Positions 1-8,219 of a DNA stretch of 64,000 nucleotides are shown piece after piece. The position numbers and the translations under genes were made by a program. This DNA is from Nocardioides marinus (lineage in GTDB: Bacteria; Pseudomonadota; Alphaproteobacteria; Rhodobacterales; Rhodobacteraceae), in the NCBI GenBank assembly GCA_019801415.1, contig JAHVJD010000001.1, forward strand, positions 434,001 to 498,000, in the 5' to 3' direction. A model generated the notes under the pieces. The model made no database searches, was not told where the DNA came from, and saw only the letters and a program-made list of their open reading frames with translations. Every line of letters begins with the position of its first letter. Position 1 is the first letter of the stretch.

Positions 1-1056
1 CTGTGAGCCGTACCGCACGGCATTGGAGATCAGGTTTTCCACCGCCCGACGCATCGGCTGACGCCGGAGCGTGACTTCCCCACCGCCGGACACCTGCGCC
101 AGCACCACCGGTTTCTCCTGCCGTTGCCAGCCAGCCACGATCTCGGCCACGAAGGCTTCGGGATCCAGCTTCTCCGGCTCGCTGACAGCCGCGCCCCGGG
201 TGAAGTCCAGAAACGCATCCAGCAGCGCCTGCATTTCCTCGACGTCGCGCAGCATCGGTGCGGCGTCTTCCGGGTCCAGCAACGCCAATTCCAGCTTCAT
301 CCGCGTCAGCGGCGTTCGCAGATCGTGGCTGACCCCAGACAGCATCAGCGTACGCTGTTCGATCTGGCGTTCGATGCGTGCCCGCATATCCAGGAACGCG
401 CTGCCCGCCGCGCGGACTTCCAGTGCTCCGGCCGGTGAATACGGGACGACGCGCCCGCGGCCAAAAGCCTCTGCCGCGTTGGCCAGGCGTTTGATCGGGC
501 GTAATTGATTCCGCATGTAAAGGAATGAAATCAACATCATGACCAGGCCGAACAGCAACATGGTGACAATCAGCTGATGCGGTGCTGCGGCTGTCAGGCG
601 ACGCCGGTCAAGCACCAGCTCAGCCGGACCATGAACGGTGTCGAAATAGACCCGCACGCGGTGTTCGGGGAGGAACTGTATCGCCAGAAAGGCGGGGAAC
701 GCCTTGCTCATTTCCTCTCGTACCACCCGGCCGGAAAACTCCGTCAGTCCGAAAACGTCCTCGGGCGGCGCCGCGCCGGGGGACAGAAACTGCAGCTGCA
801 TGTTCAGGGGATGCAGAATGCCCGAGGCCTGCGCCAAAGCAGCCGGGCGATCCGGCGCGGTGTTGAGAACCTGCTGAACCAGCCGCATTTCGCGCAGGAT
901 CGTGGCGGTCATCTGCACCGTGACATCTTCGAGATCGCGCTTGATGAACACGACCGATACCACGATTTGCAACGCGACCACCGGCACCACCAGAATCAGC
1001 GCGGCACGCGCATAGAGGCTGCGGGGCACGTATCGTTTGAGCCATTGGAAAATCAT
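1..1056 (-). CDS. Sensor histidine kinase, EnvZ-like (3' end cut by window edge)
   Basis: Membrane sensor kinase of the EnvZ/ChvG type, which would phosphorylate a response regulator not present here. Reading leftward from ATG 1056, the protein shows a first membrane helix at about residues 18-38, a periplasmic loop of about 120 residues, a second helix at 161-180, a HAMP-like linker, the H-box SGVSHDLRTPLTRMK with the phospho-accepting His244, and the N-box ENLISNAVRYG at the very edge. The ATP-binding G boxes lie outside the window, so 352 codons are visible and the gene is not broken, only truncated by the window. No response regulator gene lies on its upstream side, where a divergent hydrolase gene starts. 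The signal sensed cannot be told. Confidence 0.9.
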   Translation of the reverse strand, partial: MIFQWLKRYVPRSLYARAALILVVPVVALQIVVSVVFIKRDLEDVTVQMTATILREMRLVQQVLNTAPDRPAALAQASGILHPLNMQLQFLSPGAAPPEDVFGLTEFSGRVVREEMSKAFPAFLAIQFLPEHRVRVYFDTVHGPAELVLDRRRLTAAAPHQLIVTMLLFGLVMMLISFLYMRNQLRPIKRLANAAEAFGRGRVVPYSPAGALEVRAAGSAFLDMRARIERQIEQRTLMLSGVSHDLRTPLTRMKLELALLDPEDAAPMLRDVEEMQALLDAFLDFTRGAAVSEPEKLDPEAFVAEIVAGWQRQEKPVVLAQVSGGGEVTLRRQPMRRAVENLISNAVRYGSQ

Positions 1057-1096
1057 GGGCAGACCCTATAGGCTGGCAGGAAAATAGAAAAGACGA

Positions 1097-1117
1097 ACCG
1101 GAGGAACGCCCTCCGGT
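1097..1117 (-). promoter_or_regulatory. Hairpin with U-rich tail in the sensor-kinase leader
   Basis: An 8-bp GC-rich stem (1097-1104 with 1110-1117) is followed, reading on the minus strand, by a T-rich stretch ending about 15 bases before the sensor-kinase start at 1056. In form it is an intrinsic-terminator or attenuator-like element inside the kinase 5' leader, or it marks the end of antisense transcripts from the right. Function is inferred from shape only. Confidence 0.3.
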
Positions 1118-1140
1118 ATGCCAACAGCAGGATCAGGCCG

Positions 1141-2058
1141 ATGCAGGCAGACGACGAATTCAACCCAACCGTGGGCACCGCAGAGGTTCTGGAACCCGGC
1201 CTGCGCCGCATTCTGGCGCCAAATCCATCCCCGATGACGTACCGCGGGACCAACACCTATCTGCTCGGACACACTGATCTGGCGGTTATCGACCCGGGGC
1301 CGCTTTCGGAGAGCCACCTGCAGGCGATTCTCGAAGCGGTGCGACCGGAGCAGAGGATCAGCCATATCATCGTCACCCACAGCCATCTGGATCACTCCCC
1401 CCTCGCCGCGCCGCTGTCACGGGCATGCGGCGCGCCGGTGCTGGCCTTTGGCGGCCCGCTGGCCGGGCGCAGCGCCGCGATGACGCGCCTGGCCGAAAAT
1501 GGCCTGATGGGCGGCGGCGAGGGCATCGACGCCGACTTCTGCCCCGACATCACACTCAGGGATGGCGAGGTCATAAAAGGCTCCGATTGGGAGCTGGAAG
1601 TGATCCACACCCCCGGCCACCTCGGCAACCACATCGCCCTCGCATGGGGGGAAGCCTGCTTTACCGCTGACCATGTAATGGGCTGGGCAAGCTCTCTGGT
1701 GTCTCCGCCGGATGGCGATCTGACCGACTTCATGGCCTCTTGCCGCCGCCTGCGCGCCCGGGAGTGGCGTGTCTTCCACCCAGGCCATGGCCGACCGGTC
1801 CAAGACCCAGCCGCCCGACTTGACTGGTTGATCCAGCACCGCTTGAACCGCGAGGCCGCAATTCTCGGCGCGTTGAAACAGGGGCCAGCAACCGCCTCGG
1901 ATCTGGCGCGAATGGTCTATACGGACACCCCCGCCGCGCTCCTGAAAGCCGCTGAACGCAATGTTCTTGCCCATCTTGTCGACCTCACAGGACGCGCTCT
2001 GGCACGCCCCAAAGGCGCCCTGACAGCCGATGCTGTTTTCGAGTGCGCCCATCTCTGA
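1141..2058 (+). CDS. MBL-fold metallo-hydrolase (LACTB2-like)
   Basis: A 305-residue metallo-beta-lactamase-fold hydrolase. The zinc-binding signature THSHLDH gives His80, His82, Asp84 and His85; further ligands are in the TPGHLGNH segment, the Asp of FTADHVMG and the His of FHPGHG. The C-terminal 60 residues look like the winged-helix tail of LACTB2-like enzymes (RNase or thioester hydrolase relatives). An AGGATCAGG ribosome-binding stretch precedes ATG 1141. It is divergent from the sensor kinase, and tRNA-Asn follows. The substrate is not known; the fold is secure, the exact activity is not. Confidence 0.85.
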   Translation: MQADDEFNPTVGTAEVLEPGLRRILAPNPSPMTYRGTNTYLLGHTDLAVIDPGPLSESHLQAILEAVRPEQRISHIIVTHSHLDHSPLAAPLSRACGAPVLAFGGPLAGRSAAMTRLAENGLMGGGEGIDADFCPDITLRDGEVIKGSDWELEVIHTPGHLGNHIALAWGEACFTADHVMGWASSLVSPPDGDLTDFMASCRRLRAREWRVFHPGHGRPVQDPAARLDWLIQHRLNREAAILGALKQGPATASDLARMVYTDTPAALLKAAERNVLAHLVDLTGRALARPKGALTADAVFECAHL

Positions 2059-2087
2059 TTTTTTTTGAAAAAACTTGCTCCTCCCCT

Positions 2088-2117
2088 CTGGACGACCCAG
2101 CGAGAGGCCGCTATACG
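2088..2117 (+). promoter_or_regulatory. Promoter of tRNA-Asn copy 1
   Basis: CTGGAC (2088-2093) and TATACG (2112-2117) are 18 bases apart, with 11 bases between the -10 box and the mature tRNA 5' end. The same arrangement, with the same -35 box, spacing and distance, occurs before the second tRNA-Asn copy, which supports both. Confidence 0.6.
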
Positions 2118-2128
2118 GCACGCACCGT

Positions 2129-2203
2129 TCCGGCGTAGCTCAGCGGTAGAGCAGTTGACTGTTAATCAATTGGTCGTAGGTTCGATCCCTACCGCCGGAG
2201 CCA
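2129..2203 (+). tRNA. tRNA-Asn (GTT), copy 1
   Basis: Full cloverleaf: acceptor arm 2129-2135 pairs with 2193-2199; D arm GCTC/GAGC; anticodon stem GTTGA/TCAAT around loop 2159-2165 with anticodon GTT at 2161-2163; T arm GTAGG/CCTAC with the TTCGATC loop; CCA is encoded at 2201-2203. It is identical to the second copy 340 bp downstream. Confidence 0.97.
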
Positions 2204-2211
2204 AAAGTTTC

Positions 2212-2250
2212 AAGGGCTTAGCGAAGCATCGCTAGGCCCTTTTCCTTTTC
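2212..2250 (+). terminator. Intrinsic terminator after tRNA-Asn copy 1
   Basis: A 13-base stem (2212-2224 with 2229-2241, one G-T wobble, AGCA loop) begins 9 bases after the tRNA CCA end and runs into a T-rich tail at 2240-2249. Confidence 0.8.
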
Positions 2251-2427
2251 GGATGCCTGAGCTGTTTCTACCGTCCGATTTCAAGCGCTGCTCCGAAATC
2301 CCGCCAACGCGCGATCGCTTTTTCCACAAAATAGCCGTTCGAGAGGTCGCCCCTCATAATGCTTATGACCCGGAGCCCAGCAGTCTCTGGGCTTGGCAAA
2401 AAATCTCGCGAAACCCGCAATTTTCCT

Positions 2428-2457
2428 CTGGACGCCAAAGAACGATAACTCTATATC
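2428..2457 (+). promoter_or_regulatory. Promoter of tRNA-Asn copy 2
   Basis: CTGGAC (2428-2433), 18-base spacer, TATATC (2452-2457), then 11 bases to the tRNA. It has the same geometry and -35 box as copy 1, although the rest of the upstream sequence has diverged, so these bases are the conserved signal. Confidence 0.6.
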
Positions 2458-2468
2458 ACGCCTCACAT

Positions 2469-2543
2469 TCCGGCGTAGCTCAGCGGTAGAGCAGTTGACT
2501 GTTAATCAATTGGTCGTAGGTTCGATCCCTACCGCCGGAGCCA
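2469..2543 (+). tRNA. tRNA-Asn (GTT), copy 2
   Basis: Identical in sequence to copy 1, with a full cloverleaf, anticodon GTT at 2501-2503 and encoded CCA at 2541-2543. The bases after it can form a CCAACCC/GGGTTGG hairpin that uses the CCA, without a clear T tract. The 240 bases from here to tctA hold no gene that I can support. Confidence 0.97.
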
Positions 2544-2750
2544 ACCCCTCTTCATTCGGGTTGGAAGAAATCAAAAAGCATCGCATCGGAAGACAGATTT
2601 GGATTGCTTGCCTAAGGCAACGCGCCGCTGCGTTCGCGGTATCGCTCCTGACTTGATCTCGTTGAACACCTCTCCCGTTACCATGCCTTCGTTGGCGGAC
2701 CGCTAAAGGCAGGCAACGCAGTAAAATCCGATACGCCCCCGCCAGAAAGA

Positions 2751-2778
2751 AAAATGGAAGGCCTTCGCCTTCCATTTT
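2751..2778 (-). terminator. Terminator of the tct operon
   Basis: A perfect 12-bp stem (2751-2762 with 2767-2778, 4-base loop) lies just past the tctA stop; on the minus strand it is followed by a T-rich stretch. Being symmetrical, it may also stop transcription arriving from the tRNA-Asn side. Confidence 0.85.
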
Positions 2779-2783
2779 CTGTT

Positions 2784-4301
2784 TCAGTCTGCGTCTGCGA
2801 CACCCTTGGCGCGCAGCCGTGCCCGTCTGGCACGGTAGCTGGGCAGCACCACCAGGATCACTGCCAGCCCCAGCAGGCCAACCGTCATCGGCCGCTCGAG
2901 GATGAAGCCGAGCCCATCGTAGAGCTGCATCGAGCGGGCGAAGTTGTTCTCCAGCATCGACCCCAGGATGAATCCGATCAGCAGCGGCGCCAGCGGATAG
3001 TCGGCAAAGCGCAGCACGGTGGCGCAGATCCCCAGTCCCACCAGGATCAACAGCTCCGTGGCGTTGTTCTGGCCGATGTAGGCCCCCATCAGGGTGAAGA
3101 ACAGGATGAAGGGAATCAGGTAGTTGCGCGGCACCGCCAGAACCTTGGCGATATAGGGGATCAACGGCAGGTTCAGGATCAGAAGGATCAGGTTGCCGAG
3201 ATACATCGAGATGATCACCGCCCAGAAAATCTGCGGCTCATCCACCATCAGCCGCGGCCCCGGCGAGACATTCAGCGCGATCAGCGCACCCAGCAGGATC
3301 GCCGTGGTGCCAGAGCCGGGGATACCCAGCGTCAGGAGCGGCACGAAAGACCCGGTGCAGGCGGCATTGTTGGCGCTTTCCGGCGCCGCCAGCCCCTTGA
3401 CCGAGCCCTTGCCGAACTGCTCCTGCTCTTCCTTGGAGGCGATGTTGCGTTCCACCGCATAGCCCAAGAAGGAGGCGATGGTGGCCCCTGCCCCCGGCAG
3501 CACGCCGATCAGGAAGCCCTGGATCGACTGACGGCCGATTACCGGGGTGATCGCCCTGGCTTCCTCGCGGGTGATGCGCAGGTCCTTGATCTCGTTGCTG
3601 CCGCCTTCGGTGTTGGAGCGCGAGGGATCGAGCACCAGGTACATCGCCTCGGGCAGGGCGAACATCGCCATCGCCAGGGTGATGAAGCCAAAGCCGGACT
3701 GCAGGTCCATGACGCCCATGGTGAAACGCGGCATGTTGAACAGCGCGCCCTCGCCCACCGTGGCCATGATCAGCCCCAGAAGCGTCATCAACAGCGCCTT
3801 GCCCACCTGACCGGAGCCGGCGAAGGCGGCAATTGCCGACAGGCCCACCACCATCAACGCGAAATACTCGGCCGAATGGAACAGCAGCGCCACGCTGGCC
3901 AGTGCGGGGGCAAAGATCATCAGCAGGATCGCCCCGATTGTGCCGCCGGAGAAAGAGGCGATGGCGGCAACGGTCAGCGCCTTGCCCGCCTTGCCCTGAC
4001 GCGCCAGTGGGTAGCCGTCGAAGCTGGTCGCCACGGTTGAGGCAACGCCGGGCGCGTTGATCAGGATTGACGATGTCGAACCGCCGAAGATCGCGCCATA
4101 GTAGACACCCGCCAGCAGGATCAGCGCGGCAGAGGGATCACCGATGGAGATCGCAACCGGGATCATGATGGCGATGATCGACATCGGCCCGAGGCCGGGT
4201 AGCATGCCGATGAAGGTGCCGATCAGGCAGCCGCCGATCACCATCAACAGGTTTGTAAGAGAAAAGGCCGTTCCCAGGCCAATCATGATACCTTCGAGCA
4301 T
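2784..4301 (-). CDS. tctA: Tripartite tricarboxylate transporter, large permease TctA
   Basis: Large inner-membrane permease (505 residues, about 12 hydrophobic segments) of a TctCBA-type secondary transporter for citrate or other di/tricarboxylates. The family signature appears twice, once per half: GMLPGLGPM near residue 33 and LGIPGSGTTA in the second half, consistent with the two-fold inverted design of TctA proteins. Its length is normal for the family. It follows tctB by one base and ends at a strong terminator. TctC delivers substrate and TctB is the small partner. The exact substrate cannot be read from sequence. Confidence 0.93.
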   Translation of the reverse strand: MLEGIMIGLGTAFSLTNLLMVIGGCLIGTFIGMLPGLGPMSIIAIMIPVAISIGDPSAALILLAGVYYGAIFGGSTSSILINAPGVASTVATSFDGYPLARQGKAGKALTVAAIASFSGGTIGAILLMIFAPALASVALLFHSAEYFALMVVGLSAIAAFAGSGQVGKALLMTLLGLIMATVGEGALFNMPRFTMGVMDLQSGFGFITLAMAMFALPEAMYLVLDPSRSNTEGGSNEIKDLRITREEARAITPVIGRQSIQGFLIGVLPGAGATIASFLGYAVERNIASKEEQEQFGKGSVKGLAAPESANNAACTGSFVPLLTLGIPGSGTTAILLGALIALNVSPGPRLMVDEPQIFWAVIISMYLGNLILLILNLPLIPYIAKVLAVPRNYLIPFILFFTLMGAYIGQNNATELLILVGLGICATVLRFADYPLAPLLIGFILGSMLENNFARSMQLYDGLGFILERPMTVGLLGLAVILVVLPSYRARRARLRAKGVADAD

Positions 4302-4302
4302 G

Positions 4303-4797
4303 TCAGCCTCCGTTCATGAAAAATGCGGGCCAGGGGCTCAGGAAAATGCCCAGGACCTCCTGCACCAAATACCAGACCAGACCGGCCGCAGCGGCGGCAA
4401 CGGGCAGCAGGATGTGCAGCTTGCGTTCGCCCAGCGCCACGGCGCCCAGCACCAAAAAGCCCACGGTCGAGGGCAGGAAGCCCGCCGGACGCAGCAGCAG
4501 CGCATAGGCCACCATCAGTCCCAGCAGCATCAGCGCCTGGCCCAGGTTGTAATCCGTCAGGCGGCGGTAGTTGATGTCCATCGGCTTGGGCTCATCGGCG
4601 CCCTTCTCGAACCCCAGCAGGATGAACAGTGCGGCCAGAATGGCCATCACCGACAGGACCTTGGGGAAGGTGCTGGGCCAGATCGGGTTGTGTTTCATGA
4701 ACGGCGGCAGCCCCGCGTCCATGGTAAAGAAGGCTGCATAGCCATAGGCCAGGCAGATCATCAGGATGACGAGGGCAATCCAGCGGTCGAGTGCCAT
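4303..4797 (-). CDS. tctB: Tripartite tricarboxylate transporter, small subunit TctB
   Basis: A 164-residue integral membrane protein with four hydrophobic segments (about 8-26, 45-63, 87-104 and 112-148), the size and layout of TctB. It partners TctA, with which it is translationally coupled (one base between stop and start). A 284-bp gap with a stable stem-loop separates it from tctC upstream, so tctBA may be expressed at a different level from the binding protein. TctB sequences vary widely, so the call rests on topology plus position. Confidence 0.88.
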   Translation of the reverse strand: MALDRWIALVILMICLAYGYAAFFTMDAGLPPFMKHNPIWPSTFPKVLSVMAILAALFILLGFEKGADEPKPMDINYRRLTDYNLGQALMLLGLMVAYALLLRPAGFLPSTVGFLVLGAVALGERKLHILLPVAAAAAGLVWYLVQEVLGIFLSPWPAFFMNGG

Positions 4798-4984
4798 TTG
4801 CGGCTCCTGTGGTGGATGTTTCGATCAGGCGGGGAGCGTCGTCCCCGCCGCGCGGAGCACGCGGCCCCGGGAGTTTTTTTCGGCAATAGGAAAGGGTCTG
4901 TGAACCATGGCCTGCGGGACGTGCCCCGCGGCGAAGGCTGATGAGCCAAGGGCCGTACACGGGGAAGGCAGTGCCGTTATCCTC

Positions 4985-5011
4985 GGAAGGGAGGCCCAGG
5001 CCTCGCCTTCC
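4985..5011. promoter_or_regulatory. Intercistronic stem-loop between tctC and tctB
   Basis: GGAAGG+GAGGCC (4985-4996) pairs with GGCCTC+CCTTCC (4999-5011, one bulged G). It is the only notable structure in the 284-bp gap 4798-5081. On the minus strand there is no T tract after it, so it looks more like an mRNA 3'-end stabiliser for tctC or a partial terminator than a full stop. On the plus strand TTTTGCTTTC follows it. Confidence 0.45.
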
Positions 5012-5081
5012 TTTTGCTTTCAATACCCCGGGAGCGCGAGGGCAATGCCCCCGCATGCCGCGGCAGCGTCGGGGTGGGCGC

Positions 5082-6065
5082 TCAGAGGAAGCCGAGCTGC
5101 TTCATCAGATCGCCAATGACCTTTTCCTGCTCCTCGAGGAAGCTGCGGAAATCATCGCCCGAGTTGTGGATGTTGACCCAGCCGTTGCGCGCCCGGACCT
5201 CTTCCCATTCGGGGGTGTCATACATCTTGGCCAGCGCCTCCTGATAGGCGGCGAGCTTGTCCTCGGGCAAACCCGGTGCCGCGAAGAAGCCGCGCCAGTT
5301 CACGAAGGACGTGTCCAGCCCCTGCTCTTTCATCGTCGGTGCGTCCGGATAGCTGTCGACACGCTCATCCGCGGTAACGCCGATGATCTTCACCTCGCCC
5401 GCGTTGGCCAGGTCGATTGCCTCGGAGAAACCAGTCGACAGGGCTGCGATCTCGCCCGACAGCAGCGCTGCCATCGCCTTGCCGCCCGCGTCGTAGGGGA
5501 TGTATTTCACCGCCGTCGGATCCTCGCCCGCGGCCTGCATCACCATCGCTGCAACCAGGTGGTCCATGCCGCCCGGAACCGAGCCGCCACCCACGGCCGT
5601 GCCGCGCGGGTCTGCCCGATAGGCTTCCAGCAGATCTTCCATCGAATTGATCGGGCTATCCTTGCCCACCACGATCGCTGCGTAGTCACCGATGGTGCCC
5701 GCCACCAGTGTCAGGTCACGGAAGTTCTGCGGGAACACGCCGGTGAGCGAGCGGATCACGATCGGGGTGGAGTTCACCATCAAGGTGCCGTGGTTGCTGT
5801 CGGCGTTTTCGATCAGGTAGCCGATCGCCTTGCCACCGCCGCCGCCGGACATGTTTTCATAGGATGCCTTGCCCACCAGTCCGGATTTGGTCAGCGCCTC
5901 ACCGGTGCCGCGCGCGGTTCCATCCCAGCCGCCGCCAGCGCCGCCGGGGATCAGGAAGTGGATGCTGTCAACCACCTGCTCTGCCGCCTTCAGCGGGCTG
6001 CCGAATGCCAGTGCCGCCGCCGCGGCGGCCATCGCCACCCGGCGTGTAAGGGTAAATTTCGTCAT
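5082..6065 (-). CDS. tctC: Tripartite tricarboxylate transporter substrate-binding protein TctC
   Basis: A 327-residue periplasmic binding protein of the TctC/Bug family. It has a Sec-type signal peptide (cleavage near residue 28, after PLKA) and the family motif IPGGAGGGWDGTAR, which forms part of the carboxylate pocket. The start at 6065 is chosen over the longer open frame because a GGGAGGA ribosome-binding site sits just upstream and the signal peptide then begins at residue 1. It is divergent from the TctD-like regulator across a 106-bp shared promoter region, which suggests direct control by that regulator. Confidence 0.92.
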   Translation of the reverse strand: MTKFTLTRRVAMAAAAAALAFGSPLKAAEQVVDSIHFLIPGGAGGGWDGTARGTGEALTKSGLVGKASYENMSGGGGGKAIGYLIENADSNHGTLMVNSTPIVIRSLTGVFPQNFRDLTLVAGTIGDYAAIVVGKDSPINSMEDLLEAYRADPRGTAVGGGSVPGGMDHLVAAMVMQAAGEDPTAVKYIPYDAGGKAMAALLSGEIAALSTGFSEAIDLANAGEVKIIGVTADERVDSYPDAPTMKEQGLDTSFVNWRGFFAAPGLPEDKLAAYQEALAKMYDTPEWEEVRARNGWVNIHNSGDDFRSFLEEQEKVIGDLMKQLGFL

Positions 6066-6128
6066 TATGTCCTCCCATTTGACAAAGCGCGGTTTTGCCG
6101 CCCATGACTGAAAGGGAACACAGCAAGC

Positions 6129-6144
6129 TGACACAAACCTGTCA
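6129..6144. promoter_or_regulatory. Candidate regulator site between tctC and the tctD-like gene
   Basis: The inverted repeat TGACA-6-TGTCA lies in the 106-bp divergent promoter region. A second imperfect repeat (GCGG-TTTTG-CCGC, about 6089-6101) lies nearer tctC. OmpR-type regulators in such loci usually bind the shared region; assignment to this regulator is inference. Confidence 0.35.
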
Positions 6145-6171
6145 CGGCGCGTAAGGAAAGGATCACCCGGC

Positions 6172-6837
6172 ATGCGGTTTCTTCTGGTCGAGGATAACGA
6201 GAGCCTGGCCAGCGCCCTGCTGGACCGGCTGCGCCTGGACGGCCATGTGGTGGACCACGCCGCCGATGTTTCCACCGCGACAGCCTTTGTCGGCACCACG
6301 GATTACGATCTGATTTTACTGGATATTATGCTGCCGGATGGCGACGGCCGCAGCTTTCTGAAAGATCACCGCGACCGCCGCAAGGAAACCCCGGTGATCG
6401 TGCTGACCGCCCGTTCCGAGATTTCGGACCGGGTCGGCATGCTGGATCTGGGCGCCGATGACTACATCACCAAACCATTCGATTTTGCCGAGCTGGAGGC
6501 GCGCTGTCGGGCGGTGCTGCGGCGCCGCGGCGGGGTCAGCTCCAACATCCGGCGATTCGGAAATCTGGAATTCGACCCGATGGCCGGCACGCTGACCGTG
6601 GCCGGAAAATCCGCCACCCTGCGCAACCGGGAGCTGCGGTTGCTGGAGGTCTTCCTGAACGCTCCAGACCAGATCTTCTCCAAGGCCAAGCTGGTTGACC
6701 GGCTGTTTTCCTATGACGAGGACGTCTCGGAGAATGCGATCGAGGTCTATGTGGCGAGGCTGCGCAAGCATCTGGCGGGGTCCTCCGCGCAAATCACCAC
6801 CGTGCGCGGCCTCGGCTATCGGCTGTCGCTGGAATGA
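6172..6837 (+). CDS. Response regulator, OmpR family (TctD-like)
   Basis: A 221-residue response regulator. The receiver domain (about 1-115) has the acidic pocket VED, the phospho-acceptor Asp51 in LLDIMLPDGDG, Thr near TARSE and Lys in TKPFDF; a winged-helix OmpR/PhoB DNA-binding domain follows (about 125-220, ending VRGLGYRLSLE). It overlaps the kinase gene by 4 bases (ATGA). Divergent from tctC, it most likely activates tctCBA when the cognate kinase senses tricarboxylate, as TctD does in enterobacteria; that role is inferred from context. Confidence 0.92.
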   Translation: MRFLLVEDNESLASALLDRLRLDGHVVDHAADVSTATAFVGTTDYDLILLDIMLPDGDGRSFLKDHRDRRKETPVIVLTARSEISDRVGMLDLGADDYITKPFDFAELEARCRAVLRRRGGVSSNIRRFGNLEFDPMAGTLTVAGKSATLRNRELRLLEVFLNAPDQIFSKAKLVDRLFSYDEDVSENAIEVYVARLRKHLAGSSAQITTVRGLGYRLSLE

Positions 6838-8219
6838 GCGGCACCGTCAATGTCAGCGGCTCGATCCGCCGCCGCCTGCTGCTGCAGCTGGTGGGCAGCG
6901 CGGCGCTTCTGGCCGCGCTGTTGTTCTTTGCGGTGCTGGGGTTCGTGCGCAACGTGGCAGAAGAAAGCCACGACCGCATCCTGCTGGCCTCGGCCAGTTC
7001 CATCCTCGATTCGGTGTCCGTACAATCCGGCGAAATCACCGCCGACATCCCCTACGCGGCGCTGTCTATGTTGGGGAATGTCAGCGACGACAGGGTCTTC
7101 TACCGGATTACCACTGCCGGGCGACTGCTGACGGGCTATGCCGATCTGCCGGTCGGCCGTTCCACCGGCCAGGTTGCCCAGCCGCTGTTCCAGACCGCCG
7201 AATACAAAGAGGAGAGCATCCGTGTGGTCACTCTGTCGCGTCGACTGGCCGTCAGCGGTGCACCGGTGTTGGTGCAGGTCTCGGTGGCTCAAACCCGCAC
7301 CGGGCAGGACGTGCAGCTCAGTCAGCTGTTCCGCTCGGCGCTTTACCTGGGTGTGGCCTTCTTCCTGCTCGCCTCGGCGCTGGCCTATTGGTCCGCGCAG
7401 TCCAGCATCACGCCGCTGCGCGCGCTGACTGCGGCGATTTCGCGGCGCGGCCCCAAGGACCTGCGCCCGGTGACGCGTCCGGTGCCTTCGGAAATGGCCC
7501 CGCTGGTGGCCTCGCTGAACACCTTCATCAGCCGCCTGCAGACGTCGCTCAGCCGGTCCGAGGATTTCATCGCCGAGGCCGCCCACCGCGTCCGCACGCC
7601 GCTGGCCACCGTACGGACCCAGGCCGAGGTCATGCTGATGCGGGTCGACAAGGAGGCCAACCGGGTGGGTCTGCGCGAGATGATCCGCGCCATCGACGAA
7701 AGCTCGCGCGCCGCCGGGCAGCTTCTGGACCACGCCATGGTCTCCTTTCGCACCGACAGCCTGGAGCAGGATGACATCAACCTGACGGCCTTGGCCCGCG
7801 AGCTGGCCGACAGGCTGCAACCGGTTGCAGAAATGAAGGAAATCACGCTGCACTTCGCCGCAGAAACCGATGTCCGCGCCTGCGGCGACGGCATTCTGAT
7901 CCAGAACGCGGTGCGCAATATCCTCGACAACGCCATCAAGTATTCGCCGCAAGACAGCCAGGTGTGGATCCGGGTGGAAACCCGTGATGGCCTCGCGCGG
8001 ATCACGGTCGAAGACCAGGCTGGCGGCTTTGGCAAGGAGGACACCGAAGCGCTGACCCAACGCTTTGTGCGGGGCGCCAATGCCCGCGACACCATTGGCT
8101 CCGGCCTGGGGCTGACCATCGCCCGCGAGGTTGCAGAGGCACACGCGGGCCAACTCCTCATCAAGAATAGCGAAACAGGAGCAGGCGCATGCGTTACCCT
8201 GTGTTTTCCAGCCCCATGA
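6834..8219 (+). CDS. Sensor histidine kinase (TctE-like)
   Basis: A 461-residue inner-membrane kinase: helix 1 at about 12-36, a periplasmic region of about 120 residues, helix 2 at about 165-185, HAMP, then the H-box AEAAHRVRTPLATV with His251, N-box RNILDNAIKYS, and G boxes DQAGGFG and GSGLGLTIAREV. The AAHxxRTPL form of the H-box is typical of TctE/QseC-like kinases. It is coupled by ATGA to its response regulator and overlaps the following binding-protein gene, so the three form one operon. The likely partner is the regulator at 6172. Confidence 0.92.
   Translation: MSGTVNVSGSIRRRLLLQLVGSAALLAALLFFAVLGFVRNVAEESHDRILLASASSILDSVSVQSGEITADIPYAALSMLGNVSDDRVFYRITTAGRLLTGYADLPVGRSTGQVAQPLFQTAEYKEESIRVVTLSRRLAVSGAPVLVQVSVAQTRTGQDVQLSQLFRSALYLGVAFFLLASALAYWSAQSSITPLRALTAAISRRGPKDLRPVTRPVPSEMAPLVASLNTFISRLQTSLSRSEDFIAEAAHRVRTPLATVRTQAEVMLMRVDKEANRVGLREMIRAIDESSRAAGQLLDHAMVSFRTDSLEQDDINLTALARELADRLQPVAEMKEITLHFAAETDVRACGDGILIQNAVRNILDNAIKYSPQDSQVWIRVETRDGLARITVEDQAGGFGKEDTEALTQRFVRGANARDTIGSGLGLTIAREVAEAHAGQLLIKNSETGAGACVTLCFPAP

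Noticed and set aside
2129-2543. The two tRNA-Asn genes as attachment sites left by an integrated island
   Set aside because: Both copies are complete, have their own promoters, and only 265 bases without any integrase remnant lie between them.
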